Shown here: positions 17,051-24,997 of the stretch, piece by piece
How positions within the stretch are numbered: position 1 is the first letter of the stretch
Layout: each line of letters opens with the position of its first letter
Assembly (NCBI RefSeq): GCF_001028705.1
Contig: NZ_CP011770.1
Span: forward strand, 189,501-253,500
Reading direction: 5' to 3'
DNA from: Croceicoccus naphthovorans
GTDB taxonomy: Bacteria; Pseudomonadota; Alphaproteobacteria; Sphingomonadales; Sphingomonadaceae
Length of the DNA: 64,000 bases
The notes under the pieces: generated by a model
Databases searched by the model: none
Told to the model about the DNA's origin: nothing
Seen by the model: the letters and a program-made list of their open reading frames with translations, nothing else
Translations under genes and position numbers: made by a program

Positions 17051-19592
17051 GCCTTCTATTGATCAGATATTGACCGCCAAACCCGATGCGCGCCCGCGCA
17101 TCTACGCTTATTCTATCGCGGATGAAGCACATGACGGCTTGCTCAAGGTCGGCCAGACAACGCGCGACGTGAAGCAGCGGATTGCCGAGCAGTTAAAGAC
17201 AGCAGCGATTGCCAACTACACCATTGAACTAGACGAACCCGGCGAGGCCGATGACGGGTCGATCATCACTGACCACGCCGTGCGCGATGCGCTCAAACGC
17301 AAGGGTTTTGCCAATCCGCAGCTTGAATGGATGCGATGCTCGCTGGCCGATGTGAAAACCGTGCTGGCCGAACTGCGCAGCGGGCAGAAATTCACCGGCA
17401 CGCATCATGAGGACTTCCCGCCGCGCAAGGAGCAGTTGGAAGCGGTCGAGCAGACCTACGCCTATTATCACTCGCGCTGGCAGCAGGATGCCAATGCCGT
17501 TCCCCGCTTTCTGTGGAACGCCAAGATGCGTTTCGGGAAGACCTTCACCAGTTATCAGCTTGCCAAGAAGCTTGGCGCGAAGCGGGTCCTGGTGCTGACC
17601 TTCAAGCCCGCCGTCGAAGATGCCTGGCAGACGGATCTTGAATCCCATGTCGATTTCGACGGGTGGCAGTATCTCTCCCGCAATTCCGGGCGCGATCCCA
17701 GCCAGATCGACGGTGACAAGCCGGTGGTCTATTTCGGCTCGTTCCAGGACCTGCTGGGGCGCGACAAGGCGGGGAACATCAAGGCCCGCAACGAATGGCT
17801 CCACACGATCAACTGGGATTTGGTCGTGTTCGACGAATATCATTTCGGCGCATGGCGCGAGACGGCCAAGGAGCTTTTCGAGGGCGAGGATGCAGGCGAG
17901 GCCAAGAAGGAAGCCAAGCTGGAATATGCCGATGGTCTGGACGATGTGAACGAAGACCTTGGTGTCATGTCGGAAAGCGAAACCGACTTTCTGCCGATTA
18001 CCACGCGGGCATACCTCTATCTTTCTGGCACACCCTTCAAGGCGCTGGCCACGGGCGAGTTCATCGAAGAGCAGATATTCAACTGGACCTACACGGACGA
18101 GCAGCGCGCCAAGGAAGAATTTGCCGCTCAGCATCCGGGGCAGCGCAATCCTTACGGCGCATTGCCGCAAATGCGCCTGCTGACTTACCAGATGCCGCCG
18201 GAAATTACTCACATTGCCAGCGGCGGCGAGCTGGACGAGTTTGATCTCAATGAGTTTTTCGCGGCAAACGGCACAGGCGTTCTCGCGCAGTTTAAGCACA
18301 AGGACGAGGTGCAGAAATGGCTCAACGTCATTCGCAACTCGCCAGATGCACCGCGATCATTCGACAGCATCAAGACGGGCGTTGTTCCGCCGTGGCCCTA
18401 TTCGGACACGCGGCTTCTGCCTCACTTGCAGCATAGCTTCTGGTTCCTGCCTAATGTCGCCGCCTGCCATGCTATGGCGAACTTGCTGGAAGAGAAACAC
18501 AACACGTTCTGGCACGATTATCAGGTGATCGTGGCCGCAGGCGCATCGGCGGGCATCGGCCTTGATGCCTTGCCGCCCGTTCGGGACAAGGTTGGCAGCG
18601 GTTTCGACACTAAGACCATCACGCTTTCCTGCGGCAAGCTGACCACCGGGGTTACGGTCAAGCAATGGTCGTCGATCCTGATGCTGCGCAATCTCCAATC
18701 GCCGGAAACATATTTTCAGGCGGCGTTCCGGGTGCAGTCGCCCTGGTCGATCAAGAATCCCAACGGGGACAATCCGAACGAGGAAGAGATCATCAAGCCG
18801 GTCTGCTTCGTGTTCGATTTCGCCCCGACTAGGGCGCTGCGGCAGTTGTCGGAATATGGCATCGGCCTTTCACCGGGGGAAGCGAACCCGGAAAACGCCG
18901 TGAAGGAACTTGTCTCGTTCCTGCCCGTGCTGGCCTATGACGGCGCGAAGATGATGCAGATCGACGCGGGCGGCATCCTCGACATTGCGATGGCGGGAAC
19001 GTCCGCGACCCTGCTGGCCCGGAAATGGGAATCGGCCATGCTGGTGAACGTGGACAACGACACGTTGCGCCGCGTTCTCGAAAACCCCGAAGCGATGGCT
19101 GCTGTTGAGCGGATCGAAGGTTGGCGCGCCTTGGGCGACAACATCATCGAAACGATTATCAACAAGAGCGAGAAGATCAAGGACATCAAGGACAAGGCCA
19201 AAGCCAATGACGGGGAGCTGACCCCGAAAGAGAAGAAGGAACTGACCGCCGAGGAAAAGGAGTTCAAAACCAAGCGCAAGCTGGTTCAGGAAAAGCTGAT
19301 AAAGTTCGCCACCCGCATCCCGGCCTTCATGTATCTGACCGACTTCCGCGAAAACAAGCTACAGGACGTGATTACCAAGCTGGAACCGGACCTTTTCCAT
19401 GCGGTTACTGGCCTGACCGTGGCGGATTTCCACCTGTTGGTTCGCCTTCGAGTGTTCAACACCGAGCGGATGAATGAAGCGGTTTTCGCGTTCCGCCGCT
19501 ACGAAGATGCCTCGCTACGCTATACCGGCATCGAGAGCCACGAAGGGCTAACGCATTATGGCCTGTATGACACCGTAGTGGCGAAGGAGTGA
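17040..19592 (+). CDS. Restriction-type SF2 helicase with N-terminal GIY-YIG-like (T5orf172) domain
   Basis: This 850-residue protein is probably the nuclease/translocase of the operon. Residues about 20-90 (RIYAYSIADEAHDGLLKVGQTTRDVKQRI, here given as its parts IYAYSI and LKVGQTTRDVKQRI) resemble the T5orf172 branch of GIY-YIG nucleases. A superfamily 2 helicase follows: MRFGKTF (motif I, about 161), VVFDEYHFG (motif II, about 263), YLSGTPFKAL (motif III, about 329), and FQAAFRVQSPW (motif VI). A lysine/glutamate-rich coiled segment lies near 700-740. No PD-(D/E)XK motif of type I or III restriction subunits was seen, so the GIY-YIG domain would have to do the cutting (inference). Confidence 0.82.
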   Translation: MASKPSIDQILTAKPDARPRIYAYSIADEAHDGLLKVGQTTRDVKQRIAEQLKTAAIANYTIELDEPGEADDGSIITDHAVRDALKRKGFANPQLEWMRCSLADVKTVLAELRSGQKFTGTHHEDFPPRKEQLEAVEQTYAYYHSRWQQDANAVPRFLWNAKMRFGKTFTSYQLAKKLGAKRVLVLTFKPAVEDAWQTDLESHVDFDGWQYLSRNSGRDPSQIDGDKPVVYFGSFQDLLGRDKAGNIKARNEWLHTINWDLVVFDEYHFGAWRETAKELFEGEDAGEAKKEAKLEYADGLDDVNEDLGVMSESETDFLPITTRAYLYLSGTPFKALATGEFIEEQIFNWTYTDEQRAKEEFAAQHPGQRNPYGALPQMRLLTYQMPPEITHIASGGELDEFDLNEFFAANGTGVLAQFKHKDEVQKWLNVIRNSPDAPRSFDSIKTGVVPPWPYSDTRLLPHLQHSFWFLPNVAACHAMANLLEEKHNTFWHDYQVIVAAGASAGIGLDALPPVRDKVGSGFDTKTITLSCGKLTTGVTVKQWSSILMLRNLQSPETYFQAAFRVQSPWSIKNPNGDNPNEEEIIKPVCFVFDFAPTRALRQLSEYGIGLSPGEANPENAVKELVSFLPVLAYDGAKMMQIDAGGILDIAMAGTSATLLARKWESAMLVNVDNDTLRRVLENPEAMAAVERIEGWRALGDNIIETIINKSEKIKDIKDKAKANDGELTPKEKKELTAEEKEFKTKRKLVQEKLIKFATRIPAFMYLTDFRENKLQDVITKLEPDLFHAVTGLTVADFHLLVRLRVFNTERMNEAVFAFRRYEDASLRYTGIESHEGLTHYGLYDTVVAKE

Positions 19593-22205
19593 ATGGATTT
19601 TGGGGGCTGCATGACGACCGAAGCCGAGGCGTTGGCCAATATCCTTGCATGGACCGCAGACAGCCCAGGCTGGCAACGCGATGCGTTGCGCAGGCTTGCG
19701 GCAGAGGGTAGTGTTGATGCCGCCGGGCTCGATGAGCTTGTAGCCATCTGCAAAGGCGACGGTCAGGCAGTACCGTTAGAAGCGGCACACTTGCGCGACC
19801 CCAACCGCGATCAAGGAGAAGTCTATCTGCGGCAGGTGCATGACGTGCGAAATGTTAACGCCTTGGCTCCCGATCAGAGGCTATCTCTTCACCGTGTTGG
19901 ACTGACCATAATCTATGGCGATAATGGATCAGGAAAATCCGGTTACGCCCGTATCCTGAAACGCGCATGTCGGGCACGCATCTCGGGGCGTGGCGAGGAG
20001 ATCATACCCGACATCTATGACGCCCAGCCCGGCACCCCGAGCGCCACCATTGAATACGCGATCAGCGGCCAGAACCGCACATGCGCATGGCAGCTTGGCC
20101 AGCCCGCCGATACGGCGTTATCCGCTGTAAGCGTTTTTGACTCCCGCACCGCCAACATCCATGTCGATGAAACCAACGACGTAGCCTACACGCCATTCCC
20201 GCTCAAGCTGCTGAGCGCCCTAGCCCAGCTTTGTAAGTCGGTGAAAGATAAGCTCGCCGCTGAGATCACCCAGCTACAGGCGCAGACGCCGCAGAGCATT
20301 AACACGCCCACCAGCAAAGTCGGTCAGCTTCTTGCGCGCCTTGCCGCAAATACCGATCCAGCCGCCGTGGAGGCGCTGGCGACTCTTACGCAGGCCGAAC
20401 AGGACCGGCTGGCGCAACTCACCGCCGACCTCGCCGGTGATCCTGCGCGCGCTGCCCGCCAGCTTGCCGCGCTTAAAGCCAAGGTCGAAGGATATATTGC
20501 TCAGCTGGACGTACTGGTTGCTGCCATCAGTGATGATGGCGTCACCTCGCTCCGCCGACTGGCGAACGATAGTGAAGCGGCGCGGCGAGCGGCGGAGGCC
20601 GCGTCGGGCGCGTTGTTTGCAGGCGAGCCGTTACCCCATATTGGCTCCGAGGTGTGGCAATCGCTGTGGGAAAGCGCGCGGGCCTTTTCGGTTGAGGCGG
20701 CCTATCCCGAGCGGGATTTTCCCGTCACCGATGCCGGCAGCGTTTGCGTTCTGTGCCAGCAGGAACTGACCCCGCAAGCCGCCGACCGCCTCAATCGCTT
20801 CGAGAATTTCGTGCGCGACGACAGCCAGCAGCGAGCCGATGCCGCACGCGCAGCCTATGACGACGCCGTTACGGCATTCGCGGGAAGCGGACTGACTCTG
20901 GCCGAACTCACCGCCATCGTGGCGACCATCCGTGACGATTTGCGTCAGGATGCGCTGGCCACCGAAGTCAGACGTGCGGGCGTACACGCCCTCTGGCGTC
21001 ATCGTCAGATCCGCCGCCGTCATGCCGACCCCACCGCCATCATCGATGCGAAACTGGTCGCTTTGCCGCCTAAGGCTTTGGTCGATCAGGTGGCGGACCT
21101 TGATGCGCGAGGCGAAGCGCTTGCGGTAGAGGCCGATTCCCCTGCGCGCGAGGCGCTGATCGCCGAGCGCACCGAGCTTGCCGATCGCCAATGGCTTAAC
21201 GGCATCAAGGCAGACGTGCTGGCGCAGATCGAGCGCCTGAAACAGATCAAGGCGCTTGAAGCAGCACAGCGCGACACCGCAACCAACCGCATCACCACTA
21301 AAAGCACGGAAGTTGCGCAGGCATTGGTAACGGACGCGCTGCGCGCGCAGTTTGCACGCGAGGTGGCGAGTTTCGAGATTGCAGGGCTTGCCGTCGAGTT
21401 GCGCCAGCAGAATAGCGTGCAGGGCGCGCCACGCTTCAAGGTTGCACTGACTCGCAAACCGACTGCATCGGTGGGGCAGGTCTTGAGCGAGGGCGAGCAT
21501 CGATGCGTCGCCTTGGCCGCGTTCATGGCGGAACTCGCCACGACCGAGAACAAATCCGGCATCGTCTTTGACGATCCTGTGTCTTCGCTCGACCACATGC
21601 ATCGCGAGGCCGTCGCCAAACGGCTGATCGCGGAGGCCGCGAACCGACAGGTTATCGTGTTCACGCATGACCTTGCTTTTCTGTTCGAGCTGGATCGAGC
21701 CGCGAAAGAGGTGGACCCGACGCCGCAGGTTGCGGTCAGTTCCGTCAGTCGTGGGAGCGACAAGGCCGGGTTTTGTCGCAGTGAGCCTCCATTCAAGGCG
21801 CGGCGCGTCACAGACATTACCGCCAGCTTGACCAACCAGCTTGGCAACGAACGCTATCACTTCGATCAGGGCGATCAGGACCAGTGGCGCGAAACTGTAA
21901 AATCCATTGCCGGATCACTGCGAGACACATGGGAAATCGCGGTTGAGGAAGCTGTCGGCCATGTGATCCGCCGTCTGTCCAACGAGGTTAAAACGCCAGG
22001 CCTCGTCAAGCTAACCGCAATCACAGTCGCCGACTGCGAATCCATGCGCGACGGATTTCAGCGGTGTTCGGAGTTACTGCACAGCGCTGCACCGGCATTG
22101 AACCGGCCCCTTCCAAGACCAGATGCCCTTGCCGATGAAATCAACGCACTGGCCATTTGGGCCAACGATCTGCGACAACGGCAAAATTCGGTCCGATTGC
22201 CCTAG
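19593..22205 (+). CDS. RloC/PrrC-like SMC-type ATPase with zinc-hook
   Basis: The protein has up to 870 residues. ATG 19593 directly follows the helicase stop, and ATG 19611 is an alternative. It has Walker A GDNGSGKSG (about 108), a long Ala/Arg/Glu-rich coiled-coil interrupted by CVLC (about 384), a second coil, the ABC signature-like LSEGEHRC (about 630), and Walker B IVFDDPVSSLDH (about 655) with FTHD after it. This is the AAA_13/RloC layout. RloC proteins are DNA-damage-activated anticodon nucleases linked to restriction loci. The C-terminal 150 residues contain RDTWE (RxxxE) and RCSELLH (Rx5H), which could be a HEPN-type RNase site. That reading is tentative. The stop codon lies in the IS target site. 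Confidence 0.78.
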   Translation: MDFGGCMTTEAEALANILAWTADSPGWQRDALRRLAAEGSVDAAGLDELVAICKGDGQAVPLEAAHLRDPNRDQGEVYLRQVHDVRNVNALAPDQRLSLHRVGLTIIYGDNGSGKSGYARILKRACRARISGRGEEIIPDIYDAQPGTPSATIEYAISGQNRTCAWQLGQPADTALSAVSVFDSRTANIHVDETNDVAYTPFPLKLLSALAQLCKSVKDKLAAEITQLQAQTPQSINTPTSKVGQLLARLAANTDPAAVEALATLTQAEQDRLAQLTADLAGDPARAARQLAALKAKVEGYIAQLDVLVAAISDDGVTSLRRLANDSEAARRAAEAASGALFAGEPLPHIGSEVWQSLWESARAFSVEAAYPERDFPVTDAGSVCVLCQQELTPQAADRLNRFENFVRDDSQQRADAARAAYDDAVTAFAGSGLTLAELTAIVATIRDDLRQDALATEVRRAGVHALWRHRQIRRRHADPTAIIDAKLVALPPKALVDQVADLDARGEALAVEADSPAREALIAERTELADRQWLNGIKADVLAQIERLKQIKALEAAQRDTATNRITTKSTEVAQALVTDALRAQFAREVASFEIAGLAVELRQQNSVQGAPRFKVALTRKPTASVGQVLSEGEHRCVALAAFMAELATTENKSGIVFDDPVSSLDHMHREAVAKRLIAEAANRQVIVFTHDLAFLFELDRAAKEVDPTPQVAVSSVSRGSDKAGFCRSEPPFKARRVTDITASLTNQLGNERYHFDQGDQDQWRETVKSIAGSLRDTWEIAVEEAVGHVIRRLSNEVKTPGLVKLTAITVADCESMRDGFQRCSELLHSAAPALNRPLPRPDALADEINALAIWANDLRQRQNSVRLP

Positions 22206-22221
22206 GCGGCGTGGACAAATT
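22206..22221 (+). repeat. IS left terminal inverted repeat
   Basis: GCGGCGTGGACAAATT, the perfect inverse of 23364-23379, is preceded by the CTAG target copy at 22202-22205. Confidence 0.93.
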
Positions 22222-22490
22222 CAGCGAAGCGTTTCTACGTTCACCAGCTTGAGGTCGCCGTCGAAGGGCTCGACGTATGCGCAGATGTTGTCCGAGAACT
22301 CGTCCATCAGATTGAGCCCTTCTGGATCATAGTCGTTCTCGGCTACCAGCCTCAGCTTGCCGTCCACAAAGGTGCAACTGACGTTGTGTTCGTGCGGGTA
22401 GTGAAGCCGAAACGCTTCGGTGATGTCGCGCGCCGCTTCGTCTCCCGCTGCGGCGGGAACATCATGGCATTCCAAAGTGATGCGATACAT
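22221..22490 (-). CDS. Small passenger protein inside the IS
   Basis: This 89-residue acidic protein of unknown function lies inside the IS on the strand opposite to the transposase. Its stop codon abuts the left inverted repeat. ATG 22490 gives MYRITLECHDVP as start. ATGs at 22514 and 22580 would extend it, but the longest overlaps the transposase start region. The composition is ordinary (mixed alpha/beta, ACxxxx-free, ending DGDLKLVNVETLR), and codon use looks like a real gene. Simple IS5-type elements normally encode only transposase, so this is a true passenger or a regulatory small protein. No homologous domain was recognised. Confidence 0.6.
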   Translation of the reverse strand: MYRITLECHDVPAAAGDEAARDITEAFRLHYPHEHNVSCTFVDGKLRLVAENDYDPEGLNLMDEFSDNICAYVEPFDGDLKLVNVETLR

Positions 22491-22601
22491 GTGTCGATGC
22501 TCCGGTTCTTGCATACCTATCGCGAAACAGGGCTCTCGGGGAGCAGAAACGATTGACGGGGCGTGCAGGGATTGATTCAAGGCTGCTTTTTGGAGGCAGG
22601 C

Positions 22602-23383
22602 TTGAGCAGGGGCGATCTGACTGAAGCGGAATGGCGTATTTTGAAAGACTTGTTGCCGATTGAACCCGAGAACCGTGGTCGCGGCAGGCCGCCCGAGCAG
22701 AACCGCTCAATCATCAATGGCATCCTGTGGCGGCTCCGCTGCGGCGCTCCGTGGCGCGACGTGCCGCCCAAATATGGTAGCTGGAACACCATCTATCGCC
22801 GGTTCAGGCGATGGAGCGAAGCCGGGGTCTGGGAGACCGTTGCAGTGACGCTGGCTGAGATCATGGCGGACAGCGGCCACTACAGCATCGATAGCACCAC
22901 CGTTCGCGCCCACGTCTCGGCAGCGGGCGGAAAAGGGGGACTCATCGACGCGCTCTTGGCCGCTCGCGGGGCGGGTTTACCAGTAAACTTCACTGCTTGG
23001 CTGATGCCCTTGGACGACCGCTCGCCTTCCATCTGACGGTCGGCGAGGCGGCAGATTGCAAGGCTTACGACGCCCTCATCGGTCTGCCCGAGCGTGCACC
23101 GATCGCCTTGCTTGCCGACAAGGGCTACGATGTCGACGCCATCCGTGCCGACCTTGCCGAACGGAAGATCGAGGCCGTCATTCCTGGCCGGTCAAACCGC
23201 CGCGTGAAAATCGAGCACGACCGCACGCTCTACAAGCAGCGCAACCGGATCGAACGCATGTTCGGCCACCTCAAGATCAATCGCGCCATCGCCACGCGTT
23301 ACGACCAGCTTGCCAACAGCTTCCTCGGAATGGTCCATATCGCTACTGCCAGATACTGGCTAAAATTTGTCCACGCCGCCTAG
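22602..23383 (+). CDS. IS5-family transposase, two frames joined by -1 frameshift
   Basis: This DDE transposase starts at TTG 22602 (GGAGG five bases upstream), reading LSRGDLTEAEWRILKDLL. The first frame holds WRLRCGAPWRDVP and the first catalytic Asp (YSIDSTTVRAH). The second frame carries on with THRRALGR, GGFTSKLHCLAD, ADKGYD (second Asp) and the RNRIERMFGHLK block with the Glu. The frames differ by -1, and A-AAA-GGG-GG at 22931-22939 is a fitting slippery site. This is probably programmed frameshifting as known in IS427-type elements, not decay. Translation of the second frame ends at TAG 23381-23383, supplied by the target duplication. Confidence 0.9.
23364..23379 (-). repeat. IS right terminal inverted repeat
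   Basis: AATTTGTCCACGCCGC, the perfect inverse of the left repeat, is followed by the CTAG target copy at 23380-23383 and overlaps the last transposase codons. Confidence 0.93.
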
Positions 23384-23445
23384 GGGTAGGACAGGCTTCC
23401 AGCGCAGGCCATCTTGATACCTTTGTTGCGGCGATTAGTCGATTT

Positions 23446-23492
23446 ATTCACCGCACTTTATCCGGTGAATATTCTTGCCCTCTGCGGTGAAT
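23446..23492. promoter_or_regulatory. Possible operator before the Fic gene
   Basis: ATTCACCGC at 23446-23454 is matched by its exact inverse GCGGTGAAT at 23484-23492, and a third, near copy CCGGTGAAT lies at 23462-23470. They lie 35-80 bases upstream of the Fic start, in an AT-richer patch, so they may bind a repressor, possibly the Fic protein's own C-terminal winged helix. Confidence 0.45.
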
Positions 23493-23526
23493 GGCCCCTA
23501 TAATCACTGCAAAGGATGCGGTGATA

Positions 23527-24636
23527 ATGGCATATATCCACGAACTGACAGACTGGCCTAACCTGCATTGGAGCGACGAGCAGCTTGCCCAGCCGCTTGC
23601 CGCCGTGCGGCACCGGCAGGGGCGGTTGATCGGGCGCATGGAGGCGCTTGGCTTTCCGTTGCGCGCGGAAGCCGTGCTTCATGCACTGACCGAAGACGTC
23701 ATCAAATCCAGCGAAATCGAGGGTGAGGTGCTGGACAGGGAGCAGGTGCGTTCTTCCATCGCCCGCCGTCTCGGCATGGACATCGGCGGCTTGGTCGATG
23801 CGGATCGAAACGTCGAAGGCGTCGTGGAAATGATGCTCGACGCCACGCAGAACTATGGCCAGTCGCTAACCGCCGAACGGCTGTTCGGCTGGCACGCAGC
23901 CCTGTTTCCCACCGGGCGCAGCGGCATGAGCCGCATCACCGTGGGCGCGTGGCGCAAACCCGAAGGCGGGCCGATGCAGGTTGTTTCAGGGCCGATTGGC
24001 CGTGAGCGCGTCCACTACGAAGCCCCGGCATCCGAGCGGCTGGATGATGAAATGGCGCGCTTCCTTGAGTGGTTTGAGACGGCAACGCCCGATCCAGTCC
24101 TGAAAGCCGGAATTGCGCATCTATGGTTTGTCACCATCCACCCCTTCGACGACGGCAACGGACGCATCGCGCGCGCCATCGCCGATCTTGCGCTGGCGCG
24201 CGCTGAGGGAACTGCGCAGCGATTCTACAGCATGTCCGCGCAAATCCGCACCGAGCGCAAAGCCTACTACGATATGCTGGAATCGACGCAGAAGGGCGAC
24301 CTGGACATCACGCCCTGGCTGTTGTGGTTTATCGGCTGCCTTGATCGGGCGTTCGACGGGGCCGAAACCATCCTTGCCAGCGTGATGCGCAAGGCGCGGT
24401 TTTGGGAATCGGTTGCGGGACAGCCTTTGAACGACCGTCAGCGCAAGGTGTTGAACCGGCTACTCGATGGCTTCGAGGGCAAGCTGACCAATGCTAAATG
24501 GGCGGCGACCACCAAGGCATCGTCCGACACGGCCTTGCGGGACATCAACGATCTGGTGCAGCGGGGCATCCTTGCAAAAGACCCTGCTGGCGGGCGCAGC
24601 ACGAGCTATTCGCTGGTGTTGGACGCTGCGGATTGA
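23527..24636 (+). CDS. Fic-family AMP-transferase, self-inhibited type
   Basis: This 369-residue Fic protein should attach AMP (or another nucleotide part) to hydroxyl groups of target proteins. It has an N-terminal DUF4172-like region (YIHELTDWPNLHW) and an inhibitory helix with SSEIEGE (the S/TxxxE motif that blocks the active site in cis). The full catalytic loop HPFDDGNGRIAR is present at about residue 215. The C-terminal 80 residues form a probable winged helix (TNAKWAATTKASSDTALRDINDLVQRGIL). The ATG at 23527 (after AAGGATGCGGTG) is preferred over ATG 23491. It stands alone downstream of the IS. It may be an autoregulated stress or element-maintenance protein. Confidence 0.93.
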   Translation: MAYIHELTDWPNLHWSDEQLAQPLAAVRHRQGRLIGRMEALGFPLRAEAVLHALTEDVIKSSEIEGEVLDREQVRSSIARRLGMDIGGLVDADRNVEGVVEMMLDATQNYGQSLTAERLFGWHAALFPTGRSGMSRITVGAWRKPEGGPMQVVSGPIGRERVHYEAPASERLDDEMARFLEWFETATPDPVLKAGIAHLWFVTIHPFDDGNGRIARAIADLALARAEGTAQRFYSMSAQIRTERKAYYDMLESTQKGDLDITPWLLWFIGCLDRAFDGAETILASVMRKARFWESVAGQPLNDRQRKVLNRLLDGFEGKLTNAKWAATTKASSDTALRDINDLVQRGILAKDPAGGRSTSYSLVLDAAD

Positions 24637-24997
24637 ACTTGGATTTCAGTTCAGCAGGTTTTTGAGCGTCCCCTGCGGGCCGGGCTGTATCGCTGGCGCA
24701 ACGGAACCCGCTTCGCGGTTTCCGCCCATTCGGGTTGCCATCCCTGACGCGGGATAGGGCGGGCACGCCCGCTCTGCATTGAGCGCCGCCAGCGGCGCAA
24801 ACTTTTCCATACCCGAGGAAGAAAGAGGCGCTGCCTCTCTCTCCCTGCAAGGTGCCGCTTTGGGGCCGTGGCTCGCTGCGCTGCGCCCGCACCACCCCCG
24901 GCACCGGACCTTGCTCCCTCTCTCTCCGCCCCTCGCCGGGTCGGCAGGGGTCATGCGCGGCATGACCCGCTGCGCGGATTTGAAGGGAGTAAACACC
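24637..24997. other. Long non-coding leader of ardC with inverted repeats
   Basis: These 361 bases hold no believable gene, and open frames here lack domains. The stretch contains a perfect hairpin GCGCCGC-CA-GCGGCGC (24783-24798), GGGCG-GGCA-CGCCC near 24758-24771 and further short inverted repeats. It directly precedes ardC, a gene normally in the first-transferred region of plasmids. A single-stranded promoter or a second transfer-related site is possible. Confidence 0.35.

Larger units (their letters stand above)
22206..23379 (+). mobile_element. IS5-family insertion sequence (IS427-like) with passenger gene
   Basis: The 1174-bp element is bounded by perfect 16-bp inverted repeats (GCGGCGTGGACAAATT at 22206-22221, its complement at 23364-23379) and flanked by CTAG on both sides (22202-22205 and 23380-23383), the four-base target duplication. 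It holds a transposase in two frames and, on the other strand, a small gene filling the left end. The stop of the upstream ATPase and the stop of the transposase are both the TAG of the CTAG target. Confidence 0.92.

Noticed and set aside
22602..23383. Transposase as a broken pseudogene
   Set aside because: The frame change is exactly at an A-AAA-GGG-GG run, catalytic residues and terminal repeats are intact, and the -1 frame agrees with programmed frameshifting of this IS group.
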